Below, in pieces: positions 1 through 7,361 of a stretch of DNA of 64,000 bases. The position numbers and the translations under genes were made by a program. Under the pieces are notes generated by a model. It was given only the letters and a program-made list of their open reading frames with translations, did no database searches and was not told the DNA's origin. The DNA lies in NCBI RefSeq assembly GCF_002140975.2, contig NZ_CP147247.1:3535001-3599000 (forward strand), given 5' to 3'. Each line of letters begins with the position of its first letter. The first letter of the stretch is position 1. Origin of the DNA: Enterococcus sp. 9E7_DIV0242. GTDB lineage: Bacteria > Bacillota > Bacilli > Lactobacillales > Enterococcaceae.

Positions 1-1
1 T

Positions 2-2083
2 GGTACTTCAGCAACTTCCAGCAACTCTAGCTCTCGTCTAGGATTGATAGACTTTGTTGGATCAGATTATACACAAGAAGGTCAAGCTCCATATTCTAAT
101 ATTGCATCAAATACGACGAATAATCGAACCTTTATTATGAATAGTCCTGGGTCCTATGACTTTAATAACAAGTTTAATAATACAGCGAATTACCGTTCCA
201 GGGTATTGGAGCTACAGGATGACAGAGGGTTAAAATTTGAGATTACCGATACAGATGTAGATATTTGGAATACTAATATTTTATCCACTAGCCCATCCAG
301 CTTTTCTTATTCAAAAGTTGCTAGTTTTAGCATTGAAGGAGCTAGTTCTAGTAAGATAAGTAGTTCGAATAGTGCGCTACAGGCAAACTTTACCTCACCG
401 AATAATTTCCGAAGAATTTCTGGGTTTAATGTTCCGCCAACAATCGAATGGTTTCCAGTAACAGATGCTGATAAAGGGTATAAAGTTCGTATTTTAGTTG
501 GGAATATGCCAGATAGTTTTGACAGTGTTTCAGGAGAGATTATTTATGTACCTGTGTATGCCGGAGTTGATCAAGTGCAAGTAACCTTTACAGATTCTAG
601 AGGTAATACGGTTGGACCAATCGGAACCGATGCTAATGGCTATGTAGAAGTAACCAATGCAGATGGAGATTTTAATTTAGCTGATCAAGATATTAAAGCC
701 AGTGCGGTTCGTGGTCCTTGGGTAAGTGAACTTACAACGAATGTGATCGATATCACACCGCCCGAGCCGGCAGAGCTCATAGCAGGAAAAATAACGAACG
801 CAACCAAGCAATTGATTGCTGAAAATCTTGAAGCCAATGCAAAGGTATTCTTAACTATTTCGGGAACAACAGCGAACGCCGGGACGCTTGTCCCTGCTGG
901 AACGGTTGGCGCTGACGGAAAATGGACACATAATTTGTCTGAATATCTAAATAGTGGTGATAGTGTAACGATTTATCTACAAGATAATGCCGGAGAAGCT
1001 GTAGCTGGTTCGAATGACACACACGAATTACTTCCAGCTGCACCCTCAACAAACAGCGTAAATGGAAATATCAATCCTTATCCAAACGATTTAAATTATC
1101 GTGACGCAACATTTAAAAAAGCAGCAAATTATGTCGTTGAAGATGTCATTCCTGATGACCCGAGTCTTACAAAGTCAGTTATTTCCAGTGGTGGCACAAC
1201 CACATCTGTTGGTGATACTTTAACGTATACATTAACAGGCAGAAATAACAAAGCTGATTCTGAGGATTGGGGGGATGTTGTGTTAGAAGATACACTGCCG
1301 GAAGGTCTGGATTTTGATGCGAATAATCATGGGATCACGATCAAAAAAGTGAATGCTCTCGGAGTGGAAACTGAGGTTCCTCTTGAGACAGATTCCTTTG
1401 AGTACAATACAACAACACGTCTCTTAAAAATCAAAGTCGGAAATGTTCCTACCATGAATGGCTTTATTGCAACATTCAAGGTTACTGTAAACAATAGCAA
1501 GATTGGTCAAGATATTGAGAATTCAGCCGATGCAAAAGGTTTTTCACCACAAGAGGATAAAAGTCCTTTTGTACCTGGACCGATCGATCCGACTGGGCCG
1601 TTTAAGCCAATTAATGTAACAACAGCTAATCCTGTTGGAGTACCTGGTGGAGTGATTCACGGAATATTGAAATTAACTTCCGCACCAAAAGTAATCAACT
1701 TCAAAGAACATGCAGTTACAATGAAGGATACCCGTGTGGAAGAACCGGAATTGAGTGCTCCGTTGACTGTTTCAGACAATCGGGGTAATCGAGAGAGTTG
1801 GACACTCACAGCTACCTTGACAAAGGAAATGGCCCATGCAAATGATTCATCCAAGGTTTTAAGTGATGCAATCAAGTTCAATAATGGATCAACAGAAAAA
1901 GAACTGGATGGATTTGCGACAGTAATCAAGACACACACACACGATAGCGCTGGAGATTATGTCGTAAGTAATGACTGGAGTTCGGGGGGGACAGGAATCA
2001 AGCTGGAAGTGCCAGTAGGTTCTGTTAAGAAACTTGGACAATATCAGGCAGAAATCACTTGGCATTTAGGTGACACGCCTTAA
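2..2083 (+). CDS. Large WxL-domain surface protein (5' truncated)
   Basis: The reading frame is open to the left edge, so the gene starts outside the window; the TTG at 44 is only the first in-frame start-like codon. The visible part runs through a beta-rich N-terminal region, a bacterial Ig-like segment near residues 220-330 and a DUF11-like repeat near 370-500 (DTLTYTLTG, LEDTLPEGLDF). It ends in a C-terminal WxL domain with the two hallmark motifs SWTLTATLT and ITWHLGD. WxL domains bind peptidoglycan non-covalently in Lactobacillales. This fits the large CscC-type member of a csc cluster, since a small sortase-anchored protein, two smaller WxL proteins and a DUF916 protein follow. The gap to the next gene is only 17 bases, so they are probably cotranscribed. 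Confidence 0.9.
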   Translation, partial: GTSATSSNSSSRLGLIDFVGSDYTQEGQAPYSNIASNTTNNRTFIMNSPGSYDFNNKFNNTANYRSRVLELQDDRGLKFEITDTDVDIWNTNILSTSPSSFSYSKVASFSIEGASSSKISSSNSALQANFTSPNNFRRISGFNVPPTIEWFPVTDADKGYKVRILVGNMPDSFDSVSGEIIYVPVYAGVDQVQVTFTDSRGNTVGPIGTDANGYVEVTNADGDFNLADQDIKASAVRGPWVSELTTNVIDITPPEPAELIAGKITNATKQLIAENLEANAKVFLTISGTTANAGTLVPAGTVGADGKWTHNLSEYLNSGDSVTIYLQDNAGEAVAGSNDTHELLPAAPSTNSVNGNINPYPNDLNYRDATFKKAANYVVEDVIPDDPSLTKSVISSGGTTTSVGDTLTYTLTGRNNKADSEDWGDVVLEDTLPEGLDFDANNHGITIKKVNALGVETEVPLETDSFEYNTTTRLLKIKVGNVPTMNGFIATFKVTVNNSKIGQDIENSADAKGFSPQEDKSPFVPGPIDPTGPFKPINVTTANPVGVPGGVIHGILKLTSAPKVINFKEHAVTMKDTRVEEPELSAPLTVSDNRGNRESWTLTATLTKEMAHANDSSKVLSDAIKFNNGSTEKELDGFATVIKTHTHDSAGDYVVSNDWSSGGTGIKLEVPVGSVKKLGQYQAEITWHLGDTP

Positions 2084-2100
2084 ACATGGGGAGGAGAAAC

Positions 2101-2466
2101 ATGAAAAACAACATCATTCATCTGATTCGACTCTCCATGCTCCTGTTGCTGACTACCGCTTTTACAGCTGGTGCACCAACCAGTATTGCGGCAGAGAACG
2201 GTGGAGCAGTCCAAACCAATGGAGTCATTCAGTTTTATGAAGAAACAACGAGTAGTACGACAATACCCAGTACGTCTACCTCAACACCAGTCACAGAGCC
2301 GTCCTCTTCGGAGCTGCCAGTCACAAAACCTACTGGGAAATATCCTTCTACAGGAGAATTAGTGAAGAAAAGTCTAGCTATAAGTGGTTCTGTACTCGTT
2401 GTCCTAGTACTCCTGTTCTTCTTCTGGAAGCGCAGAAAGGATGAAAAGGAGGCAGGCAGCCGATGA
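2101..2466 (+). CDS. Small sortase-anchored surface protein (CscD-like)
   Basis: A protein of 121 residues with an N-terminal signal peptide, a Ser/Thr/Pro-rich spacer and a C-terminal cell-wall sorting signal: KYPSTGE, a hydrophobic helix (VLVVLVLLFFFW) and a basic tail (KRRKDEK). The sorting motif is YPSTG, not LPxTG. I chose ATG 2101 over ATG 2086 because the GGGGAGG ribosome site lies between them. The last four bases overlap the start of the next WxL gene, which indicates translational coupling. Small LPxTG-type proteins are regular members of csc/WxL clusters; their exact role is unknown. Confidence 0.85.
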   Translation: MKNNIIHLIRLSMLLLLTTAFTAGAPTSIAAENGGAVQTNGVIQFYEETTSSTTIPSTSTSTPVTEPSSSELPVTKPTGKYPSTGELVKKSLAISGSVLVVLVLLFFFWKRRKDEKEAGSR

Positions 2467-3260
2467 AACAGAAAAGATTTTCAGTAGGATTGCTTGCTCT
2501 GGTGTTCTTAGGTGTAATTTATTCTGAGACAACTGCATATGCAGATCCGAATGTCACAAATGGCGGAACTGTAGAATTCGAAGGCGACTATGGGAAAGGC
2601 GTACGGGACCCTGAAAATCCTGGAACGATTGTAGATCCCGGTCCTAGTCCGAGTATGGATAGTCCATTACGGATTGAATTTGTCCCGCAATTAGGTTTTG
2701 GTCAAAATAAGATCACAAAAGGGGATCGTCTCTATGAGGCGAATGCGCAGCTGTTCTTTGGTGATACAGAGGCTAGAGGGAATTTTATCCAAGTATCTGA
2801 CTATCGGGGAACTGGTGCTGGTTGGACACTTCAGGTGCGTCAAACGACACAGTTTGAAAATCCAAATACTCTCAACAACAAATTGAAGGGTGCGGTCATT
2901 TCCTTTGATAAATCCTGGGTCAATTCGACGTGGGATCTATCAGCAGCGCCAAGTGTATCGAAGGATGTCATTCGAATAGATAATATCGGAGATACTTATA
3001 CCTTGGCGGAAGCATCCGCTGGGAATGGGCAAGGTACTTGGCTGATTACATTTGGTGCCTCAGGAGAGAACACCAGTAATCAGACGAATACCCTAAGTCC
3101 TAGGCTGTCTCCCAGTGGAAAACAGATTTTGGACACATCATTTGAGAATAAGCCTATTTATAAAAACAGTGCAGTTACCTTGTCTATACCGGAGGCAACT
3201 AAAATCGATCCGGTACCTTATACTACGGTGTTAACTTGGATTTTATCTGAGTTGCCATAA
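2463..3260 (+). CDS. WxL-domain secreted protein (CscB-like)
   Basis: A protein of 265 residues: signal peptide ending near AYADPN, a short Pro-rich linker (PENPGTIVDPGPSPS), then a single WxL domain. The first motif is GWTLQVRQT and the C-terminal one TWILSELP. It is expected to sit on the outer face of the wall, held by the WxL domain to peptidoglycan and to the DUF916 partner encoded downstream. Length and layout match short WxL proteins that are almost only a WxL domain. It overlaps the preceding gene by 4 bases. Confidence 0.9.
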   Translation: MKQKRFSVGLLALVFLGVIYSETTAYADPNVTNGGTVEFEGDYGKGVRDPENPGTIVDPGPSPSMDSPLRIEFVPQLGFGQNKITKGDRLYEANAQLFFGDTEARGNFIQVSDYRGTGAGWTLQVRQTTQFENPNTLNNKLKGAVISFDKSWVNSTWDLSAAPSVSKDVIRIDNIGDTYTLAEASAGNGQGTWLITFGASGENTSNQTNTLSPRLSPSGKQILDTSFENKPIYKNSAVTLSIPEATKIDPVPYTTVLTWILSELP

Positions 3261-3305
3261 ATGCAACAAACAAACTTAAACACATATTTTAGGAGGAAAA
3301 CACAA

Positions 3306-4052
3306 ATGAAAAACACACACAAATTATGCGGAGCTGCCCTATTAGCAGTTATTGGTTTCGCAGTAGCAGTACCAAGTGCAACAAAGGCGGATACTTCAGT
3401 GACAGAAAAAGGAATCGTAGAATTCGAGAAAGATACAACGAAAGATACCATTACACCACCGGATACTGATGGACCAGTATTGCCTTACCCACCAGTAAAC
3501 CCAGATCCAGCAGATATGAAAATCGTTGCAGTTACACCTCTGAACTTCGAAAAGCATGCAATCCTTACAGACGGAAGCAGCCAGCCTTACAACGTTAAAG
3601 CATTCAACGATGCAAGCTTCGGCGACATGGAAAACTTCGTAGAATTCAAGGATGTTCGTTCTCTTGACGAAAACACATACATTATTGAAGCAGAAATGAC
3701 AAAACAATTCAAAAAAGGCAATAGCGAATTGACTGGTTCTACAATCAAATACAATAACGTACGTGTTTCTCATAACAACTCTGCAGGTGCAATTGCGCTG
3801 GCTCCAGAGAATGTCGTTACTAATCCGCCTGCACTTGAGTTGAATCAAAAGGTTACATTCTTAAATCACACAGATGGAACAACAGGTAAAGGATTTGGAC
3901 AATACAAATTAGCTTTCGGTAACCGTTCAGTTGCTGCAGGGCAAGTTGGTTCACCACAACAATCTGTTGTTTTGACTGTACCAGGTACTGTTGCAAAACA
4001 AGTAGGTACGTACACAGCTGAAATTACTTGGTCAATCACTGCTGCGCCGTAA
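3306..4052 (+). CDS. WxL-domain secreted protein (CscB-like, second copy)
   Basis: A protein of 248 residues with a signal peptide (cleavage expected after SATKA), a Pro/Asp-rich linker (PPDTDGPVLPYPPVNP) and a WxL domain ending in ITWSITAAP. The C-terminal motif has Ile in the Leu position (WSI), and the first Trp motif is not obvious. ATG 3306 has AGGAGG at 3292; the upstream in-frame ATG at 3261 has none. Codon use is more biased than in the neighbours (many GAA, AAC, GTA), as expected for a highly expressed surface protein. A stem-loop follows the gene. Confidence 0.88.
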   Translation: MKNTHKLCGAALLAVIGFAVAVPSATKADTSVTEKGIVEFEKDTTKDTITPPDTDGPVLPYPPVNPDPADMKIVAVTPLNFEKHAILTDGSSQPYNVKAFNDASFGDMENFVEFKDVRSLDENTYIIEAEMTKQFKKGNSELTGSTIKYNNVRVSHNNSAGAIALAPENVVTNPPALELNQKVTFLNHTDGTTGKGFGQYKLAFGNRSVAAGQVGSPQQSVVLTVPGTVAKQVGTYTAEITWSITAAP

Positions 4053-4083
4053 ATCGCAGAGTAAATAAAAACGATAGTGAAGC

Positions 4084-4119
4084 AATGAGTACCCCCGATA
4101 CTATCGGGGGCTCATTTCT
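4084..4119 (+). terminator. Stem-loop between WxL gene and DUF916 gene
   Basis: Outer arms AATGAG/CTCATT enclose the near-perfect hairpin CCCCCGAT-ACT-ATCGGGGG. The following T run is short, so it may act as a partial terminator or mRNA stabiliser, making the WxL transcript more abundant than the downstream membrane genes. Confidence 0.7.
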
Positions 4120-4141
4120 GATTGAAGGAAGGGAATTTATC

Positions 4142-5215
4142 TTGAAGAAAAAATGGACAGTGTTACTTTGTTTATTATACATATGTTTAGCAACAGTTTT
4201 TGCTACAAAGGTTTACGGTGAAGAGGAGTCGGAAGTTCTTAGTGGCGGCGGCTTCAGCTTTGAAGTAATTCAGCCGGAGAATCAGCGAGACAAAAATAAG
4301 GGATACTTCGACTTGCGAATGACACCGGGGCAACAACAGACTGTACAAATCAAGCTAGTCAACCCTACAGACATAGAAACAACTCTGAGTGTGAAATTGA
4401 ATGGAGCAAAAACGAATAAAAATGGTGTTATTGAGTATGGTCCAAGTACCATTGAAAAGGATGCTTCTTTAAAATATGCATTTGAAGATCTTGTTAAAGC
4501 TCCAGATGAAATCAAGATTCCGGCAAAGGGTGAGACAACATTAGATTTAGCTATCACAATGCCAGCAGAAGAATATGATGGTGTGATTACCGGCGGAATT
4601 GAGTTGCAAAATCTGAATTCAGATGCAGAAGAAAATCAAACCGGTGCAGTCATTAATAAATATGCTTATTTGATTGGAATGGTTTTGTCAGAGACGGATA
4701 CCGAAGTATTACCTGATTTGACATTGAATAAGGTATATCCAGAATTGAGTAATTATCGTAATTCGATTTATGTTAATTTCTCCAATACCCAGGCAGTGAT
4801 TATCAATGATATGACCGTTGATGCACAAATCACTGAAAAGGGCTCCGACGAGGTGCTCTATGATACGAAAGTCGCTTCGATGCGTATGGCGCCTAACTCA
4901 CTAATCGATTTCCCTATTTCGATGCAGGGTGACCGAATGGTTCCAGGGGATTATACAGCTAGAATCGTAGTGACAACTGAAACAGATCGTTGGGAATGGA
5001 CAGAGGATTTCAAAATCACAGATGACGACGCAGATAAGTTCAATGGTGAAGATTTGAGTCTACTTCAGGAACAGGGTGTTGACTGGAAACTGATTGCCAC
5101 GATTGTAGGCGGAGCATTCCTTTTAGTAATTATAATTTTTGTATTGATTCGTCGTTTTAGCAACAAAGGGAAAAAGAAGAAAAAAGGTAACAAGAAGCGA
5201 CCGAAGAAAAAGTGA
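4142..5215 (+). CDS. DUF916/DUF3324 WxL-interacting membrane protein (CscA-like)
   Basis: A protein of 357 residues: signal peptide, an N-terminal DUF916 domain (FSFEVIQPENQ, YFDLRMTPGQQQTVQIKL), a DUF3324 domain in the second half, one C-terminal transmembrane helix (VGGAFLLVIIIFVLI) and a very basic cytosolic tail (KGKKKKKGNKKRPKKK). In this family one domain binds peptidoglycan and the other the WxL partner, tethering WxL proteins to the membrane. The start is TTG 4142 with GAAGGAAGGG 10 bases upstream; an ORF opening at 4028 would run through the preceding hairpin and lacks a ribosome site. Confidence 0.92.
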   Translation: MKKKWTVLLCLLYICLATVFATKVYGEEESEVLSGGGFSFEVIQPENQRDKNKGYFDLRMTPGQQQTVQIKLVNPTDIETTLSVKLNGAKTNKNGVIEYGPSTIEKDASLKYAFEDLVKAPDEIKIPAKGETTLDLAITMPAEEYDGVITGGIELQNLNSDAEENQTGAVINKYAYLIGMVLSETDTEVLPDLTLNKVYPELSNYRNSIYVNFSNTQAVIINDMTVDAQITEKGSDEVLYDTKVASMRMAPNSLIDFPISMQGDRMVPGDYTARIVVTTETDRWEWTEDFKITDDDADKFNGEDLSLLQEQGVDWKLIATIVGGAFLLVIIIFVLIRRFSNKGKKKKKGNKKRPKKK

Positions 5216-5239
5216 AGAATAGATGCGGAGGATAGGTAA

Positions 5240-5905
5240 ATGAGTGTTTTGGATTGGCTGTTTATAGGATTACTGTCAAGTGCTATCCTCTTTCTACTGT
5301 TTATGGTATTGACTGGTTTAGGTGCTATCTTGACAGGACGTAACCTAAAGAAGCTAACAAAGAAACGTGTTAAGAATAAGAAGAAACGTAAGAGGTTGAA
5401 ACGAGCGGTTCAGCAACTCCGAGAAAAACGAAAACGTCAATGGGGCAACGTGTTTCTATTGTTGGTTCTAGCGATTGGCTTTGGTGGAGGGGCGTTCTAT
5501 GCTCGTTATTACCAAGGTAAAACCTTGAATGAAAGAGACTCTGATGGAGTTGTCCAAGGGTATTATTTAGTGGAAGAGATTTCCGGTCAACTAGATAATA
5601 TAAACGATGCAGAGAGTACAGCGAAGGTCGTTAGTAATATTAAGGAATTGTCCGGTCGTTTGGCTAGCTATGGATCACGTACGGCAAGTGGGCGATTGAC
5701 ACTAGAAAACCAAAGTTTGTTGAATAAACAATACAGCTACATGATGGAGCTAGGGGTCAATCTGAATGGACAAGCAGATTCCATTTTAGACAGTGAAGAG
5801 AAACTTACGGATTTTAAAGAGGATTTGAAACGAGTACAGGACCATCAACAAAAGGTTCTGAAACAATTTAAAATCAATGAAAACTCATTAAAGAAAAATG
5901 GGTAG
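5240..5905 (+). CDS. Unknown two-helix membrane protein of the WxL locus
   Basis: A protein of 221 residues of no family I recognise. It has an N-terminal hydrophobic helix (residues 6-32), a strongly basic stretch of about 35 residues (KKRVKNKKKRKRLKRA) that should face the cytosol, a second helix (VFLLLVLAIGFGGGAFY) and an extracellular alpha-helical part ending in a likely coiled coil (EKLTDFKEDLKRVQDHQQKV). The context between the DUF916 anchor and the signal peptidase pair suggests a structural or assembly role. Its ribosome site is GGAGG at 5227. Confidence 0.75.
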   Translation: MSVLDWLFIGLLSSAILFLLFMVLTGLGAILTGRNLKKLTKKRVKNKKKRKRLKRAVQQLREKRKRQWGNVFLLLVLAIGFGGGAFYARYYQGKTLNERDSDGVVQGYYLVEEISGQLDNINDAESTAKVVSNIKELSGRLASYGSRTASGRLTLENQSLLNKQYSYMMELGVNLNGQADSILDSEEKLTDFKEDLKRVQDHQQKVLKQFKINENSLKKNG

Positions 5906-5921
5906 GGACTAGGAATCGAAC

Positions 5922-6671
5922 ATGAAAAAAAATGAGAAACGAGCACGAAAAAGGGCAAGAATCTCTGAAACGGCCGAGTATCCGATTATTACTACGAAAG
6001 AAAAGAAAGCAAAAAAAAGAAAACGCAACCTGAGTAAGAAGAAGCGGATATCTTCTGTTGAGGATAGTAGGCATTCGACTAAACAAGTAGTAAGGCGGAA
6101 ACGAAAGAAACGGAAAATAGGGCGTAAGAAAAAAATCAAGAAGACCTTTTTTCAATTAGGTGCTAGCCTGGTTTTGACAGCAGGTGTGGTCTACCTAATT
6201 TCCTTGTTTACCTTTACGATTCACCGAACAGAAGGGTATATGATGAATCCGGCAGCAGCTGATGGAGATGTGGTGTTTGTCAATAAACGCCAAGCGATTC
6301 GACGTTTTGACTTGGTATTGATTAAGGATGAGGAAGAGGACACTCTTTCTATTCGTCGAGTGATTGGCTTACCGTTGGAACGAGTTTTCTATAAAAATGA
6401 TGAGCTCTTTATTAATGATGTATATCAAGTTGAGCGCTTCTTAGAGAAGAAGCAGTATGACAGCCATCAGATGGGGATGATACTCACGAAAGATTTCACC
6501 TTGTCTCAAGTGATTGGAGAAGAGGTAATCCCCAAAGAAGAGTATTTTGTCTTAGGCGACAACCGAATTTACGCGAGAGATAGCCGGGATTATGGGACAG
6601 TCAAAAAGTCACAGATTGTAGGCGTTGTTAAGATGCGGCTCTTCCCCTTTCATAAAATGAGTGGATTGTAA
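5922..6671 (+). CDS. Signal peptidase I homologue lacking catalytic Ser and Lys
   Basis: A protein of 249 residues. The first 75 residues are an unusually long Lys/Arg-rich cytosolic extension, followed by a membrane helix and an S26-type peptidase domain. The family boxes are present in degraded form: box B reads GYMMNP (Met107 where the catalytic Ser of xSMxP should be), box D reads SIRRVIGLP (Arg145 where the catalytic Lys of KRV should be), and box E is intact (FVLGDNR, DSRDYG). The fold is therefore kept while the Ser-Lys dyad is lost. Comparable non-catalytic homologues are known: SpsA of staphylococci, and SipA of streptococcal pilus loci, which assists pilus assembly. An assembly or chaperone role is my inference. 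Confidence 0.85.
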   Translation: MKKNEKRARKRARISETAEYPIITTKEKKAKKRKRNLSKKKRISSVEDSRHSTKQVVRRKRKKRKIGRKKKIKKTFFQLGASLVLTAGVVYLISLFTFTIHRTEGYMMNPAAADGDVVFVNKRQAIRRFDLVLIKDEEEDTLSIRRVIGLPLERVFYKNDELFINDVYQVERFLEKKQYDSHQMGMILTKDFTLSQVIGEEVIPKEEYFVLGDNRIYARDSRDYGTVKKSQIVGVVKMRLFPFHKMSGL

Positions 6672-6698
6672 TTTCTCGTCGAAAGGAGCTGTTTTAAA

Positions 6699-7313
6699 GT
6701 GCAGAAGAGCAAAAGAAGAAATCAAAAAGGTAGTGCCAGCAATAGACAATACGGGAGAAAGAGACACGTACAGAAACAGATATCTAAAGAGCTGCAGTCA
6801 TGGTTGATCAATAGTCTGCTGGTGGTGTTTCTTGTGGGTGTTCTCTTTTTTTTATTTGCTTTTCGCAAACATACTGTTGACGGGGTTTCCATGGTTCCCT
6901 TTTTGAAAGATGGAGATCGAATTGTAGTCAAAAAAACAAAGGAAGTGGAACGATATGCATTGATTACATTTGAACCAAGGGATCAGCCAGGAGAATCGTT
7001 TGTCAAACGAGTAATGGGGCTGCCGGGGGACTTTATCAAAGTGGAGGAAAATACTCTGTACTTGAATAGTAACGACTCTTTTGAAGGACAAAAGGGATTA
7101 CCTGATGGAACGTTGAAGATTACCATCGCTTCTGAAGTACAGCTGATGTTAGCTGGCAGTAGCGAAATCCCTGAAAATCACTATTTTGTTTTGGGAGACA
7201 ATCGGGCAAAGTCCAATGATAGCCGCAGCTTTGGATTGATTTCGAAGGAGCAAATAGAAGGGATAGTTGTTTTTCGCTATTTTCCCTTTGCTTCAATCGG
7301 TTCACTGCGTTAA
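6699..7313 (+). CDS. lepB: Signal peptidase I (catalytically complete)
   Basis: A protein of 204 residues with one N-terminal membrane helix and all S26 boxes: GVSMVPFL with catalytic Ser64, FVKRVMGLPGD with general-base Lys103, and FVLGDNRAKSNDSRSFG. It should cleave signal peptides on the outer membrane face. The start is GTG 6699 with GAAAGGAGC at 6681. Like its dead neighbour it has a basic cytosolic N-terminus (QKSKRRNQKG, RKRHVQKQ). Being in the WxL locus, it may be dedicated to the abundant WxL precursors or be the general enzyme; the sequence alone cannot tell. Confidence 0.93.
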   Translation: MQKSKRRNQKGSASNRQYGRKRHVQKQISKELQSWLINSLLVVFLVGVLFFLFAFRKHTVDGVSMVPFLKDGDRIVVKKTKEVERYALITFEPRDQPGESFVKRVMGLPGDFIKVEENTLYLNSNDSFEGQKGLPDGTLKITIASEVQLMLAGSSEIPENHYFVLGDNRAKSNDSRSFGLISKEQIEGIVVFRYFPFASIGSLR

Positions 7314-7361
7314 ACAGTTGGCTGCGGAAATGAATGGAAATTGGAGGAGAAAAGGAGAAGT

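Noticed and set aside
5874..6155. Two minus-strand ORFs rich in Phe opposite the peptidase N-terminus
   Set aside because: They are the antisense of the Lys/Arg-rich coding stretch; no start signals.
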